Below, piece after piece: positions 16,670 through 24,638 of a stretch of DNA of 43,917 nucleotides (the stretch's first letter is position 1; each line of letters starts with the position of its first letter). The notes beneath the pieces were generated by a model, which made no database searches, had not been told where the DNA came from, and was given only the letters and a program-made list of their open reading frames with translations. The DNA comes from Desulfurococcales archaeon (GTDB lineage Archaea > Thermoproteota > Thermoprotei_A > Sulfolobales > NBVN01), in the NCBI GenBank assembly GCA_015521325.1, contig WAOK01000013.1, forward strand, positions 1 to 43,917, given 5' to 3'. Made by a program: the position numbers and the translations under genes.

Positions 16670-17787
16670 CGCCTCCACTCCTTCACCACCTCAATAATCT
16701 GGTCGGGCGTGGGGAGTTCTAGGTCTATTAATGGCGCTGACACTACCTCCTTATCCCTCAGGGCTCTGGCAACCTCCTTGTACATCAGCCCTATGTTGTT
16801 CTCGACCACGAACACCCTCCTAGCACCACCTACGGCCCTCTTCAGGTCCTCATCTATGAACGGCCAGAGCGCTGTCGGCCTCACTAACCCTACCTTAAGG
16901 CCCTCCCTCCTCAGCTCCTTCACCGCCGCGTAGGCAGCCCTTGCAGTGGAGCCGTAGGCGTATATCGCTACCTCGGCATCGTCCATGTAGTAGGTTTTTG
17001 TGTCGTGGATGAGGCGCCAGTTCCTCCTGACCTTCTCAACGAGCCTCCATATGAGCCTCCTGTGGGCCTCATTGGTCGGGGCGTAGTAGCCGCGCTCGTC
17101 GTGGGTTAGGGACTCAACCATCACGTTGTAGCCCTCGCCGAACGACGCCATCGGCGGGACGAGGTCGTCCTCGGGCTCGTACGGCCTGTACTCCTCCGGC
17201 GGGACCCTCGGCTTCTTCCTCTCCGCCCTCCTCACGGGGACGAACTCGACCCTCTCGAAGGTGTGTGCGAGCGTCGCGTCGCTCAAGAGGATGGTCGGTA
17301 CCCTGAGCCTCTCAGCAACCCAGAGGGCCTTTGCCCCGAGCTCGTACGCCTCCTGGGCCGACCACGGCACAAGGGCCGGGATCTCGTAGTTACCGTGCGC
17401 GCCGTACCTTGCCTGAAACACGTCTGCCTGCGTAGACTTCGTGGGAACGCCCGTTGACGGATCGGCCCTCATAATATATGCTAGGAGAAGAGGGGTCTCA
17501 GTCATTATCGCGAAGGAGAGGCCCTCGAGCATGAGCGAGAACCCGGGGCCGGAGGTAGCGGTCATGGCGGGAGCCCCGCCCCATGAGGCACCGATGACGG
17601 CGTTGATTGATGCTATCTCGTCCTCAAACTGGATCACCACACCGCCCCTCTTCGGCAGCTCAACGGCTAGGTACTCGAAGAGGTCTGAGGTGGGGGTGAT
17701 GGGGTACCCGGCGAAGAACCTGAGGCCGGCGGCCATCACTCCCTCAGCTATCGCGAGGTTGGCGTTGATGAACTCGACCCGCGCCAT
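16666..17787 (-). CDS. korA: 2-oxoacid:ferredoxin oxidoreductase, alpha subunit (KorA-like)
   Basis: 373 residues. Domain I has FFAGYPITPTSDLFEYLA (substrate-binding YPITP loop) and FEDEIASINAVIGASWGGAPAMTATSGPGFSLMLEGL; the later part has LRREGLKVGLVRPTALWPF and VFVVENNIGLM, the transketolase C-terminal domain. With beta, gamma and delta it makes an enzyme that oxidises a 2-oxoacid (probably 2-oxoglutarate) to the acyl-CoA, reducing ferredoxin, or runs in reverse. The ATG at 17787 overlaps the stop of the delta gene as TGATG and has GGTGGTCGG upstream, so it is preferred over the GTG one codon earlier. Confidence 0.9.
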   Translation of the reverse strand: MARVEFINANLAIAEGVMAAGLRFFAGYPITPTSDLFEYLAVELPKRGGVVIQFEDEIASINAVIGASWGGAPAMTATSGPGFSLMLEGLSFAIMTETPLLLAYIMRADPSTGVPTKSTQADVFQARYGAHGNYEIPALVPWSAQEAYELGAKALWVAERLRVPTILLSDATLAHTFERVEFVPVRRAERKKPRVPPEEYRPYEPEDDLVPPMASFGEGYNVMVESLTHDERGYYAPTNEAHRRLIWRLVEKVRRNWRLIHDTKTYYMDDAEVAIYAYGSTARAAYAAVKELRREGLKVGLVRPTALWPFIDEDLKRAVGGARRVFVVENNIGLMYKEVARALRDKEVVSAPLIDLELPTPDQIIEVVKEWRR

Positions 17788-18053
17788 CACCGACCACCAA
17801 CCCTCTCAACGAATATGGCGAAGTCGGGGCAGGACCACTCACACATCTTACACCCGATGCACTTCTCGATGTGCTCCGGTATTGGGTACCTGTAGCCCCT
17901 GCTGTTCGCCTTAGGGCCCTTGACGAGCACCTTCGTCGGGCAGACGCTTATGCATATCCCACACTCCTTGCACCGTTCCGTAATAACGACGACCCGGAAC
18001 TTCCCGTTATCGGCCTCAACAACCTCCCCGCCGCCCTCGGCGGCGGCCTGCAC
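17787..18053 (-). CDS. korD: 2-oxoacid:ferredoxin oxidoreductase, delta subunit (2[4Fe-4S] ferredoxin)
   Basis: About 88 residues. Two complete cluster motifs are visible, CKECGICISVCP and CIGCKMCEWSCP, each able to hold a [4Fe-4S] cluster, joined by a linker with GPKANSRGYRYPIPEHIEK. This is the electron-transfer subunit that passes electrons from the TPP/cluster core to soluble ferredoxin. It is the first gene of the oxidoreductase operon. The GTG at 18053 has GTGAGG 10 bases upstream; a TTG at 18062 is an alternative. An AT-rich box around 18095-18105 may be the promoter. Confidence 0.9.
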   Translation of the reverse strand: MQAAAEGGGEVVEADNGKFRVVVITERCKECGICISVCPTKVLVKGPKANSRGYRYPIPEHIEKCIGCKMCEWSCPDFAIFVERVGGR

Positions 18054-18114
18054 TGTCGTCAAGCCTCACGCCCGTTAAAGGGGGTTCGTGTGGGCACTAA
18101 AAATTATTCGGAGC

Positions 18115-18456
18115 CTACGTCAAGCCTATGCGGATAATGTCCCCGTCATCAATCACGATCACGATCCTGTCCTCGAGCACAAGGTCGAGCTCCAGGATCC
18201 TGGGCGAGCCGGCCTTGGAGGCAACGGATCTAGCGGCCGACACCATCAGGGAGGCGAGTTTGGCGAGGGCCTCCGGATCCCCCACACCCGCCAGCGGGCT
18301 CGACACACTCATGTCTAGAAGCTTCCCCGTCCTGCTGTCAACGATCATAACGGCAGAGAACTCTATGTCCTCGGGTCCGAGCAGTGGGTCACTTAGGGAT
18401 GTGGACGACGGCACTGACCGATCAACAACGGCAGGGGCGCCCATACACCACACCAT
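18115..18456 (-). CDS. Small Roadblock/LC7-like domain protein
   Basis: 113 residues. From about residue 35 it shows the alternating strand-helix-strand pattern of a Roadblock/LC7 (longin-type) domain: SAVMIVDSRTGKLLDMSV, a helix GDPEALAKLASLMVSAARSVASKA, then RILELDLVLEDRIVIVIDDGDIIRIGL. Such domains in archaea and bacteria usually pair with small GTPases or act as dimer platforms; no GTPase gene is seen in the window. The N-terminus is unrelated and polar. It sits just ahead of the oxidoreductase operon in the same direction (62 bases). A TTTTAT box about 27 bases upstream fits a leaderless ATG at 18456; the ATG at 18444 is an alternative. The assignment rests on pattern only. Confidence 0.6.
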   Translation of the reverse strand: MVWCMGAPAVVDRSVPSSTSLSDPLLGPEDIEFSAVMIVDSRTGKLLDMSVSSPLAGVGDPEALAKLASLMVSAARSVASKAGSPRILELDLVLEDRIVIVIDDGDIIRIGLT

Positions 18457-18637
18457 TTACATTCCAGGACAGCTGATACCATAAAAGACCGGTAAAGCCG
18501 CCGAAGCGTGATACCGAGGGAACACCCGCCTCTAGGGTAAGACACCGTACAACGGCAACGCCTCCCCTATTGGGCCGGTGTAAGTGATTCACCCCTTTTA
18601 ACGATGTGATGACCCCAAACTCCGATGGGGGCGGGCA
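18457..18637. other. Intergenic region, 181 bases, between divergent genes
   Basis: This stretch separates the Roadblock-like gene (minus) from the small HD gene (plus). It holds a minus-strand TTTTAT box near 18480-18488 and a plus-strand CTTTTAA near 18595-18601. I see no tRNA, no convincing open frame and no long repeat in it. Confidence 0.4.
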
Positions 18638-19240
18638 GTGATAGCTGACGACATAGCGAAGATAGTGAAGGAGGTGATGAGCGATGACCCTGTACATGGC
18701 TGGCCCCATGTTGAGAGGGTTCGGGCGATAGCGCTGGAGATAGCTAAGTCGTACGAGGGCGTCGACTTAGAGGCCCTAGAGGTCGCGGCGCTCCTCCACG
18801 ACATAGCAAGGAACGGGGTGCGGTCTGGGGATCACGCCCTAAGGTCTGCCGAGGTTGCTAGACAGATCCTGGAGCTTGCTGGGTGGCCGGAGGAGAGGAT
18901 CGATAAGGTCGTGGACGCGATACTCGCACACTCCTACAGCGCTGGCCGGGAGCCGACCACGCTCGAGGGCGAGATACTGAGCGACGCGGACAAAATAGAC
19001 GCGCTGGGGGCTATCGGCGTTGCAAGGGCCCTCATGTACGGTGGTGCTATAGGGAGAGGAATCGAGGAGACACTCGAGCACATGAGGTCGAAGCTCCTGA
19101 GACTCCCATCACTAATGCGTACCGAGATAGGGAGGAAGATGGCTGAGGAGAGGGTGAAGTACGTCAAATCATTCATAGAGCAGCTCGAGGCCGAGCTGGC
19201 GTGGCTGCGTGAGCGCGGTAAGGGGTCGTCAGATATTTAA
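18638..19240 (+). CDS. HD-domain metal-dependent phosphohydrolase (small, YedJ/YpgQ-like)
   Basis: 200 residues. All metal ligands of an HD domain are present: His in GWPHVERV (about 23-26), HD in AALLHDIARNG (about 53-54), a His in LAHSYSAG and the final Asp in LSDADKIDALGAIGVAR, a signature of the small HD hydrolases such as YedJ and YpgQ. The C-terminal third is helical. Substrate is unknown; relatives act on nucleotides. GTG start preceded by a G-rich stretch. The downstream glycoside-hydrolase-like gene starts 39 bases later on the same strand, so they may share a transcript, without an obvious functional link. Confidence 0.85.
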   Translation: MIADDIAKIVKEVMSDDPVHGWPHVERVRAIALEIAKSYEGVDLEALEVAALLHDIARNGVRSGDHALRSAEVARQILELAGWPEERIDKVVDAILAHSYSAGREPTTLEGEILSDADKIDALGAIGVARALMYGGAIGRGIEETLEHMRSKLLRLPSLMRTEIGRKMAEERVKYVKSFIEQLEAELAWLRERGKGSSDI

Positions 19241-19279
19241 CCCCTAAGGCATGTGGGCGGTTGGCCCGCTGGTGGTCGC

Positions 19280-21559
19280 ATGTCCTTGAAGGGTGGTGAG
19301 GAGCGGGCCGGGGACGGAGCTCCCCGGAGCAGGAACTGGTGGGAGAGACCGGTAAGGGTTCTCCAGTTCAACATCGAGGACAGGTACGGTGTCTTCGTAC
19401 CGAAGATCCGGGGATACGAACTAGCCAGGCTCGCGAAGAGAGTGGGCGCCAACGTACTGGTGATATTCGCGAGGGATCCGTGGGGCAGGGTGCACTACAG
19501 GGGCTCCAAGGTGGGGCCGGAGCACCCAAAGATGATCGGCGACATAGTGAGGGAGGCACTCGAGGAGGGGAGGAGGTTAGGGGTTAAGGTCGTCGTGATG
19601 GTTGGGCACACAGCGAACAAGCACCTCTTCGAGAAGCACAAGGACTGGGCGCAGGTCAATAAGAACGGCGAGGTCATAATACTTGAGCACGTCCCCGCAG
19701 GGATGGATCCGAAGAGGTACGAACCAGAGTGGCCTCAGATGTGCATCAACTCACCGTTCTTCGACCACGTAAAGAAGGAGGTTGAGGAGGTACTCGACAT
19801 AGGCGTCGACGGGGTCTTTCTCGACAGCTTCAGGTACCAACCGGACATAGAGAGGGCCTGCTACTGCAAGTGGTGCAGGAGGAAGTTCAAGGAGGACACC
19901 GGATACGATATGCCAACAGAGATGGACGGATGGGACAGTGTCTGGAAGACCCTGTGGGAGTGGAGGTACAGGGTCGTCAAGGAGAAGATAAGCGAGCTCG
20001 GTGAGCAGGTCAAGAAGAGGTCGCCCGGTACCCTATTCATGTATAACAGCCACCCAGGCGGGTGGGCAGGCAGGACGAACAAGATAGTCGAGATATCGAG
20101 GGAGAACATAGACGTCGTGTTCGCTGAGTGCAGCGAGGTAGATCATCAGCCGCCCGGCTTCGTGACGGAGATGGTCAAGCTCACAAGGGCTATGGCGGGC
20201 GGGAAGCCCGTCTGGGCCTCCAGGAATTACTTCCACCTCTACAGAACTACCCAGTCCACCACGCCCCTCGCCATAAGGCAGGGCCTCAGGGAGGCCATAG
20301 TGGGCGGGGGTTCCCCCTGGCTCCTAATATTCTCGATCTCGTACTTCCAGGATCCCAAGGCCCTCCGGGCGGCTGAGGAGGTATTCCGTGAGCACATGAT
20401 CCTCGAGGAGTACCTAGACGGTGCCGAACCCATAAGGTACGCCGCCATAATAGCCTCGAACAAGACGAGGGATCACTACGGCAGGGAGAGGCCACAGCAC
20501 TACGTTGATGAGGTGAGGGGGTTCTACTACGCCCTCACACACTCCCACCTACCGGTGGAGTACATAGCTGACAGAGATATCGAGGACCCGGCAAACCTCC
20601 GCGGCTACTCCGTCATCATAGCCGCGAACACCGCCTGCATGACCGACGCCGCCATATCGGCTGTGGAGGAGTTCGTCAAAGAGGGCGGGGGCCTCGTCGC
20701 GACCTACCTAACCTCCACGAGGGGCGAGGGATGTGTTAGGAGGTATGAGATAGGGCTGAGGAAGGTTCTCGGTATAGAGAGGACGGGGATGCTCAGGCAC
20801 TCGTGGACCTACATCAAGCCCGTGGAGGAGGCCCATCCAATATTCGACGGCGTTCTCAAGGAGATGATCCTCTGGGGAGACATGAGCTACGAGTTCGTCA
20901 GGCTAAGGGTCGCGCCGATGCTCGGCTACCACACGGTCGTGCAGCCCGCCGAGGGCTCCCCAACCGAGGTGCTGGCGAGGATCGTACTGCCGGGCGGGAG
21001 GTTCGGGTACGAATACACACTCGGACGCTCACCGCCCCCCGCATCGAGCGAGACCGGGGCCCCAGCAATAACCACGAGCAAGTATGGCGTCGGCTCGAGC
21101 GTCTACTTCAGCGGGCAACTCGGGAGGCACTACTGGAGGACAGGTCTCCCCGAATACCTCGGCCTCATAAGGAACTCCATCACCTACGTAGCCGGTGACC
21201 CGCCCGCCCTTCTCGAGGGACCATCAACAGTTCACGCAGGGTACTTCAGGCAGGGAGAGAGAACAATAATACACATCATAAACCACTCATACAACCAGAG
21301 AATACTAGCGACAAGCATAGGCTCAGTAATGCAGCCCCTCCCACCCTACAGCACGGCAGAGGCGGTTCACCCGCCCAGGGAGATAATACCGGTCGGCGAG
21401 GTGACGGCAAAGGTACTCATTGACGAGCCAGAGAAAATGAGGGCCTACTTACCACTGAGGGGGAACAAGGAGATCGAGACCTTCGTGAGCGGGGGCTACG
21501 TAGCCGCCAAGGTAGGTGTGAGGGAGTACGAGGTCGTGGTCTTCGAGCCTAAGGCCTGA
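19280..21559 (+). CDS. Glycoside-hydrolase-like protein (GHL6-type barrel plus beta-galactosidase-trimerisation-like domain)
   Basis: About 759 residues, with no signal peptide, so cytoplasmic. Residues about 20-390 form a TIM-barrel-like region of the hypothetical glycosyl hydrolase 6 kind: RGYELARLAKRVGANVLVIFARDPWG, then GVDGVFLDSF, a Cys pair CYCKWCRRKF and later FMYNSHPGG. Residues about 400-610 look like the glutamine-amidotransferase-fold trimerisation domain of GH42 beta-galactosidases (RGYSVIIAANTACMTDAAISAVEEFVKEGGGLVAT). A beta-sandwich C-terminus with hydrophobic strands follows. The role is probably hydrolysis or recognition of a sugar-containing substrate that is not known; no sugar transporter lies next to it. 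I chose the ATG at 19280 because GGTGG lies 4 bases before it; an in-frame GTG at 19253 is weaker. Confidence 0.75.
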   Translation: MSLKGGEERAGDGAPRSRNWWERPVRVLQFNIEDRYGVFVPKIRGYELARLAKRVGANVLVIFARDPWGRVHYRGSKVGPEHPKMIGDIVREALEEGRRLGVKVVVMVGHTANKHLFEKHKDWAQVNKNGEVIILEHVPAGMDPKRYEPEWPQMCINSPFFDHVKKEVEEVLDIGVDGVFLDSFRYQPDIERACYCKWCRRKFKEDTGYDMPTEMDGWDSVWKTLWEWRYRVVKEKISELGEQVKKRSPGTLFMYNSHPGGWAGRTNKIVEISRENIDVVFAECSEVDHQPPGFVTEMVKLTRAMAGGKPVWASRNYFHLYRTTQSTTPLAIRQGLREAIVGGGSPWLLIFSISYFQDPKALRAAEEVFREHMILEEYLDGAEPIRYAAIIASNKTRDHYGRERPQHYVDEVRGFYYALTHSHLPVEYIADRDIEDPANLRGYSVIIAANTACMTDAAISAVEEFVKEGGGLVATYLTSTRGEGCVRRYEIGLRKVLGIERTGMLRHSWTYIKPVEEAHPIFDGVLKEMILWGDMSYEFVRLRVAPMLGYHTVVQPAEGSPTEVLARIVLPGGRFGYEYTLGRSPPPASSETGAPAITTSKYGVGSSVYFSGQLGRHYWRTGLPEYLGLIRNSITYVAGDPPALLEGPSTVHAGYFRQGERTIIHIINHSYNQRILATSIGSVMQPLPPYSTAEAVHPPREIIPVGEVTAKVLIDEPEKMRAYLPLRGNKEIETFVSGGYVAAKVGVREYEVVVFEPKA

Positions 21560-21610
21560 CCCCGCCCCCTTATTTTCCGTGACACTATTCCTTGACTGGG
21601 CAGCACTGCC

Positions 21611-22095
21611 TTGACTTACGCAACGATTAGATCGCCAGAGTCGATAGTTAGGAGAATGCAAAAAGAGGCGGAGAAGCTAGGAATGAGTTTAGAGGAGTAT
21701 GTGCTTGAACTCGTTGCCCAGGGCCTAGATCCAAAGAATAGGGCGAGAGAATACATTGAAGCAGCCAAGGATTTGCTCTCCCAGGCCAGGGAAGAACTCG
21801 AAAGGGATAACGCTAGACAGGCGGCTGAGAAGCTATGGGGGCGACGGCCCTAGCTGTTAAGGCTTATGCCTCTTGGAAATATGACAAAGTACTGAGAAGT
21901 CATGCAGACCTCTGGGAATACAAGAGGAAAATGATGAAAGAATTCGGCGAATGGGTCAATAGTTCATGGAACGGAGGACAAAGCATGCATGTGTGCTTCT
22001 ATGAGGGTTGGTGCACTGAGGAGGATGTTGAATCGACGCTTAAGGACATTAAGAGGCTTGTTGATGAAGTTGCTAAAAGGATTAGAGAGGGTTAA
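21611..22095 (+). pseudogene. PaREP1 family gene, split by a -1 frameshift at a G run
   Basis: Two overlapping frames together encode one PaREP1-type protein of about 161 residues. The first (21611-21853, TTG start) gives an RHH-like N-terminus SPESIVRRMQKEAEKLGMSL and REYIEAAKDLLSQAREELE, QAAEKLWG, then ends RRP-stop. The second frame, open from 21835 to 22095, continues the family sequence exactly: ATALAVKAYASWKYDK, LWEYKRKMMKEFGEWV, SMHVCFYEGWCTEEDVE. The junction is a run of five G (21837-21841); six G would restore a single frame. It may be a decayed gene, an assembly error, or programmed slippage of the Gly codon GGG by one base, which would yield the exact family sequence. The base composition is visibly poorer in G+C than its neighbours, suggesting transfer. 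Confidence 0.8.
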
Positions 22096-22106
22096 GCGCG
22101 GCACGG

Positions 22107-22925
22107 TCAACAACACTCTTCTAATAACTTTATATCTTCCTCACCAAGCCTCCAACCCATTGCGCCAGCTATTTCCCCTAGGTGCTCTATCCTCTCGGTC
22201 TTCGGTATCGCCACTACTCTCGGCCTGCTTATGAGGTAGTTTAGGGCCACCTGGATAGGTGTTTTTCCGACCTTTCTGGCCACCTCCCTAACAACCGGGT
22301 GCTCAGCTACCTCTCCCCTCTCCAGCGGTGTGTATGCTTGGATCGTCACGCCCTCCTTGATTGCCTCCTTCAGAAGGCTGTGCTCCACTTCCTTTATTAG
22401 GATGCTGTAGTGAACTTGGTTCACAACTATCTCCGCTGACTTCAGCGATTCCATGGCAATCCTCATCTCCCTTACGCTGAAGTTGCTCACGCCTATGTAC
22501 CTAGCGAGGCCCTCCTCATAGACTGCTTCGAAGTTCCTTACTTGGGTGCTTATCGGTAGCGTGGGCTCCGGCCAGTGAATTAGGAAGAGGTCGACGTATG
22601 GGAGCCCTAGCCTCCTGAGTGACGCCCTCGCGGCCTTAAGCACCTCGTCCCTCGACCTCAGGTGGTGTGGTAGCATCTTGGTCGTGATGAAGTAGGCCTC
22701 CCTACCCACCCGCCTGATCACCCTCCCAACGAGTTCCTCAGCTGCTCCCGAGCCGTACATCTCGGCTGTGTCGATGTTGTCTATTCCGTAGCTCGGTGCG
22801 GCGGCAAGCACTTCCTCAGCCCTGCGGTAGTCTCTTATTGCCCACGTACCCAGACCTATGGCAGAGACGGTCTCCCCTGACCTACCGATGGGTTTCCTGT
22901 CATTGGTGTCGATCGGGAAACGCAT
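22107..22925 (-). CDS. Aldo/keto reductase
   Basis: About 272 residues, (beta/alpha)8 NAD(P)H-dependent reductase. Visible catalytic parts: DTAEMYGSG (Asp and Tyr), TKMLPHH (Lys), LIHWPEP (His), and NADPH-binding AIPKTERIEHLGE near the C-terminus; VSNFS is the family strand-5 motif. It may reduce aldehydes or ketones in the cytoplasm; the substrate cannot be told. I chose the ATG at 22925 since GGTGG lies 5 bases upstream; a TTG at 22937 is in frame. An AT-rich TATA-like box lies at 22941-22953, and the divergent E1-like gene starts 69 bases away, so both promoters share this short region. Confidence 0.92.
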   Translation of the reverse strand: MRFPIDTNDRKPIGRSGETVSAIGLGTWAIRDYRRAEEVLAAAPSYGIDNIDTAEMYGSGAAEELVGRVIRRVGREAYFITTKMLPHHLRSRDEVLKAARASLRRLGLPYVDLFLIHWPEPTLPISTQVRNFEAVYEEGLARYIGVSNFSVREMRIAMESLKSAEIVVNQVHYSILIKEVEHSLLKEAIKEGVTIQAYTPLERGEVAEHPVVREVARKVGKTPIQVALNYLISRPRVVAIPKTERIEHLGEIAGAMGWRLGEEDIKLLEECC

Positions 22926-22940
22926 TAATTCCACCAAAAC

Positions 22941-22953
22941 ATTTATTATTTAG
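22941..22953 (-). promoter_or_regulatory. TATA-like box of the aldo/keto reductase gene
   Basis: The minus strand reads CTAAATAATAAAT, ending about 16 bases before the ATG at 22925. Depending on the true centre this gives a leaderless or nearly leaderless transcript. Confidence 0.45.
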
Positions 22954-22994
22954 CAACGTATTTCGCTTTAACTCTGTTTAAGGGGGTTATAGTA

Positions 22995-23720
22995 TTGAAC
23001 CCGCGTTATGAGAGACAGATTTTAATGATAGGGGAGGAGGGGCAGGGTAAACTAAGTAACTCATCAGCCCTGGTCGTGGGGGTGGGAGGCCTCGGCTCCC
23101 CTGTCGCATATTACCTAGTGGCGGCCGGTGTGGGCAGGGTACACTTGGTCGATCCCGGCTATCTCGAGGTGAGCAATCTGAACAGGCAGATCCTCTACAC
23201 GACCGAGGACATAGGCAGGCCCAAGGTTCTGGCGGCGGCTGAGAGACTCTCAAGGCTCAACCCAGATGTTGATGTAATTCCTCACACAGTAAGTGTTGAC
23301 TCACCCGAGTTTGAGGAGCTGGTTAAGGAGGTGGACGTAATTATCGACTGCCTCGACAACTGGCCTGCTAGGGAGGCCCTCAACAGACTGGCTGTGAGGT
23401 ATGGGAAGCCCCTCGTTCATGCTGGGGTAGCGAGATGGTACGGACAGGCGACGACGGTCATACCGGGGAAGACCGCTTGTCTTGCCTGTATCTACCCGAA
23501 GGGAATGAGGTCAGAGTCCCCAATACCGGTTATAGGGCCTGCTCCCGGGGTGCTCGGAGCTATTGAGGCAGCGGAGGCACTAAGGATCCTCCTGGGCCTT
23601 GAGCCAGGGCTGGCGGGGAAGCTCCTCATAATGGACCTCAGCGCCGGGGCCTTCGAGGTCGTTAAGGTGAGGAGGAGGCCTGACTGCCCGGTATGCGGAG
23701 GTTTAGGCGTTGGCGAGTGA
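22995..23720 (+). CDS. E1-like ThiF/MoeB family adenylyltransferase
   Basis: 241 residues. It opens NPRYERQILMIG, with the nucleotide loop VVGVGGLGSP (27-36), the Asp region LVDPGYLEVSNLNRQ (Arg and Asn ligands) and DCLDNWPAR. Two CxxC pairs, CLAC (162-165) and CPVC (232-235), form a structural zinc site. Such enzymes adenylate the C-terminal Gly of a ubiquitin-like small protein (MoaD, ThiS or archaeal SAMP) for sulfur transfer or conjugation. No such small protein is encoded nearby. In the stretch where many relatives carry a catalytic Cys, this protein reads SPIPVIGPAPGVLG without one. The TTG start follows AGGGGG by 8 bases; the end overlaps the next gene. Confidence 0.88.
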   Translation: MNPRYERQILMIGEEGQGKLSNSSALVVGVGGLGSPVAYYLVAAGVGRVHLVDPGYLEVSNLNRQILYTTEDIGRPKVLAAAERLSRLNPDVDVIPHTVSVDSPEFEELVKEVDVIIDCLDNWPAREALNRLAVRYGKPLVHAGVARWYGQATTVIPGKTACLACIYPKGMRSESPIPVIGPAPGVLGAIEAAEALRILLGLEPGLAGKLLIMDLSAGAFEVVKVRRRPDCPVCGGLGVGE

Positions 23721-24195
23721 GTCGTGCTACTCCTTCGATGTGGACGGGGTAGTTGTGGATGTGAGGCTTAGGCTTGAGGAGGCGAGGAGGGCTGAGGCCC
23801 TAGGGGCTAGGTTTGAGGACGTCTTCTTCGATGAGGAATTGATAAGGCGTCTCGACATGCCGAGGCATGTCGGTGTAGAACTCGTTAGGAGTAGGGCGAG
23901 GGATGGGAGGGTCATTGTCGTGAGTGCGAGGCCTGCTAGGCTGAGGAGGGTCACGATAGAGCAGTTCGTGAGGTTCACGGGGGTGGAGCCACTAGCCGTT
24001 CTCCTTAGGCATCCCGGGGACTTCAGGCCAGCGGGGGTTGTTAAGGCCGAGCACCTCGAGGCCGCTACTAAAAAACTGTGCTGGGTCATGGAGCACCATG
24101 ACGACGATGAGGAAGTACTTAGGTACCTATCCTCGAGGCTCCCCTGGCTGAGGCTATACCTCCACTACGGCGACACCTACACGAGGTTCAGGTAA
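23710..24195 (+). CDS. HAD-like hydrolase
   Basis: 161 residues. It has a short-form HAD core: YSFDVDGVVVDV (nucleophile Asp and the +2 Asp), VIVVSARPARL (motif II Ser), a Lys in GVVKAEHL and EHHDDDEEV as the acidic motif. The middle part is a small alpha-helical cap (about 20-55). It probably dephosphorylates a small molecule or a nucleic-acid end; substrate unknown. TTG start, overlapping the E1-like gene by 11 bases, so translation is likely coupled, and the two may share a pathway. It converges on the HicB-like gene with an 8-base overlap. Confidence 0.75.
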   Translation: MASESCYSFDVDGVVVDVRLRLEEARRAEALGARFEDVFFDEELIRRLDMPRHVGVELVRSRARDGRVIVVSARPARLRRVTIEQFVRFTGVEPLAVLLRHPGDFRPAGVVKAEHLEAATKKLCWVMEHHDDDEEVLRYLSSRLPWLRLYLHYGDTYTRFR

Positions 24196-24442
24196 GCTCC
24201 TCTCCGGCTCTCTCCTCAACATCAACCTCAACAAGCCTGGCGTCCACCGCCTCCCTCACCTCGGACTCGCACCAGCTAGCGAGCATCTTGGGTATCTCCT
24301 CAATAACCCTCCTCACAGCCTCCTCAACGCTCTCCCCCTGAGCCCTAGCACCCGACTGCGGCTCTTCAGCGACATACCATACACTGCCATCCTCATCGAC
24401 TTCCTTATACACAATTATACCGAGCCTAACCCTCCTCCCCAT
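24188..24442 (-). CDS. HicB-like protein, orphan
   Basis: 84 residues. The first 55 residues have the HicB antitoxin-like fold pattern: two strands (LGIIVYKEVDEDGSVWYVAEEP), the turn SGARAQGESVEEAVRRVIEEIP with the Gly and following helix. HicB antitoxins usually pair with a HicA toxin of about 60 residues carrying a catalytic His; I looked on both sides and saw no such frame, so this is an orphan or a non-toxin relative. The ATG has GGTGG 6 bases upstream. It is divergent from the ATPase gene and separated from it by about 230 bases that include the palindromes. Confidence 0.65.
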   Translation of the reverse strand: MGRRVRLGIIVYKEVDEDGSVWYVAEEPQSGARAQGESVEEAVRRVIEEIPKMLASWCESEVREAVDARLVEVDVEERAGEELT

Positions 24443-24630
24443 ACTCAGCCACCGCTATTACTAGCTCTCGATGCTTAAGTTAGATTCCTTGAGCTCAATA
24501 AACTCGGCTATAAGAGGAGTCGCTAGTAGCGTGAACACATAATGACATGAGCGAGAGGGGATTGGTGCTACATGACTCGTACTGCTATGTAAGCGGGGCT
24601 AAGAGTTGTTGATTTGTCTTTAGGCGAGGT
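24443..24630. other. Intergenic region between the HicB-like gene and the ATPase promoter
   Basis: This stretch has no open frame that I believe. It holds a short inverted repeat CGCTA-G-TAGCG (24521-24531) and a possible minus-strand box CTTAAG near 24475. No RNA gene was recognised. Confidence 0.35.
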
Positions 24631-24637
24631 GTTTATT
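24631..24637 (+). promoter_or_regulatory. TATA-like box of the archaeal ATPase gene
   Basis: GTTTATT lies immediately before the first palindrome. Transcription would then begin about 24660-24665, inside the second palindrome, a few bases ahead of the ATG at 24674. Confidence 0.45.
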
Positions 24638-24638
24638 G

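Noticed and set aside
18600-18650. Possible C/D box small RNA (GTGATGA, later CTGA)
   Set aside because: No proper D' and C' boxes and no terminal stem; the CTGA lies inside the HD gene.
24443-24613. HicA toxin gene next to the HicB-like gene
   Set aside because: No frame of about 60 codons with the HicA His pattern on either strand.
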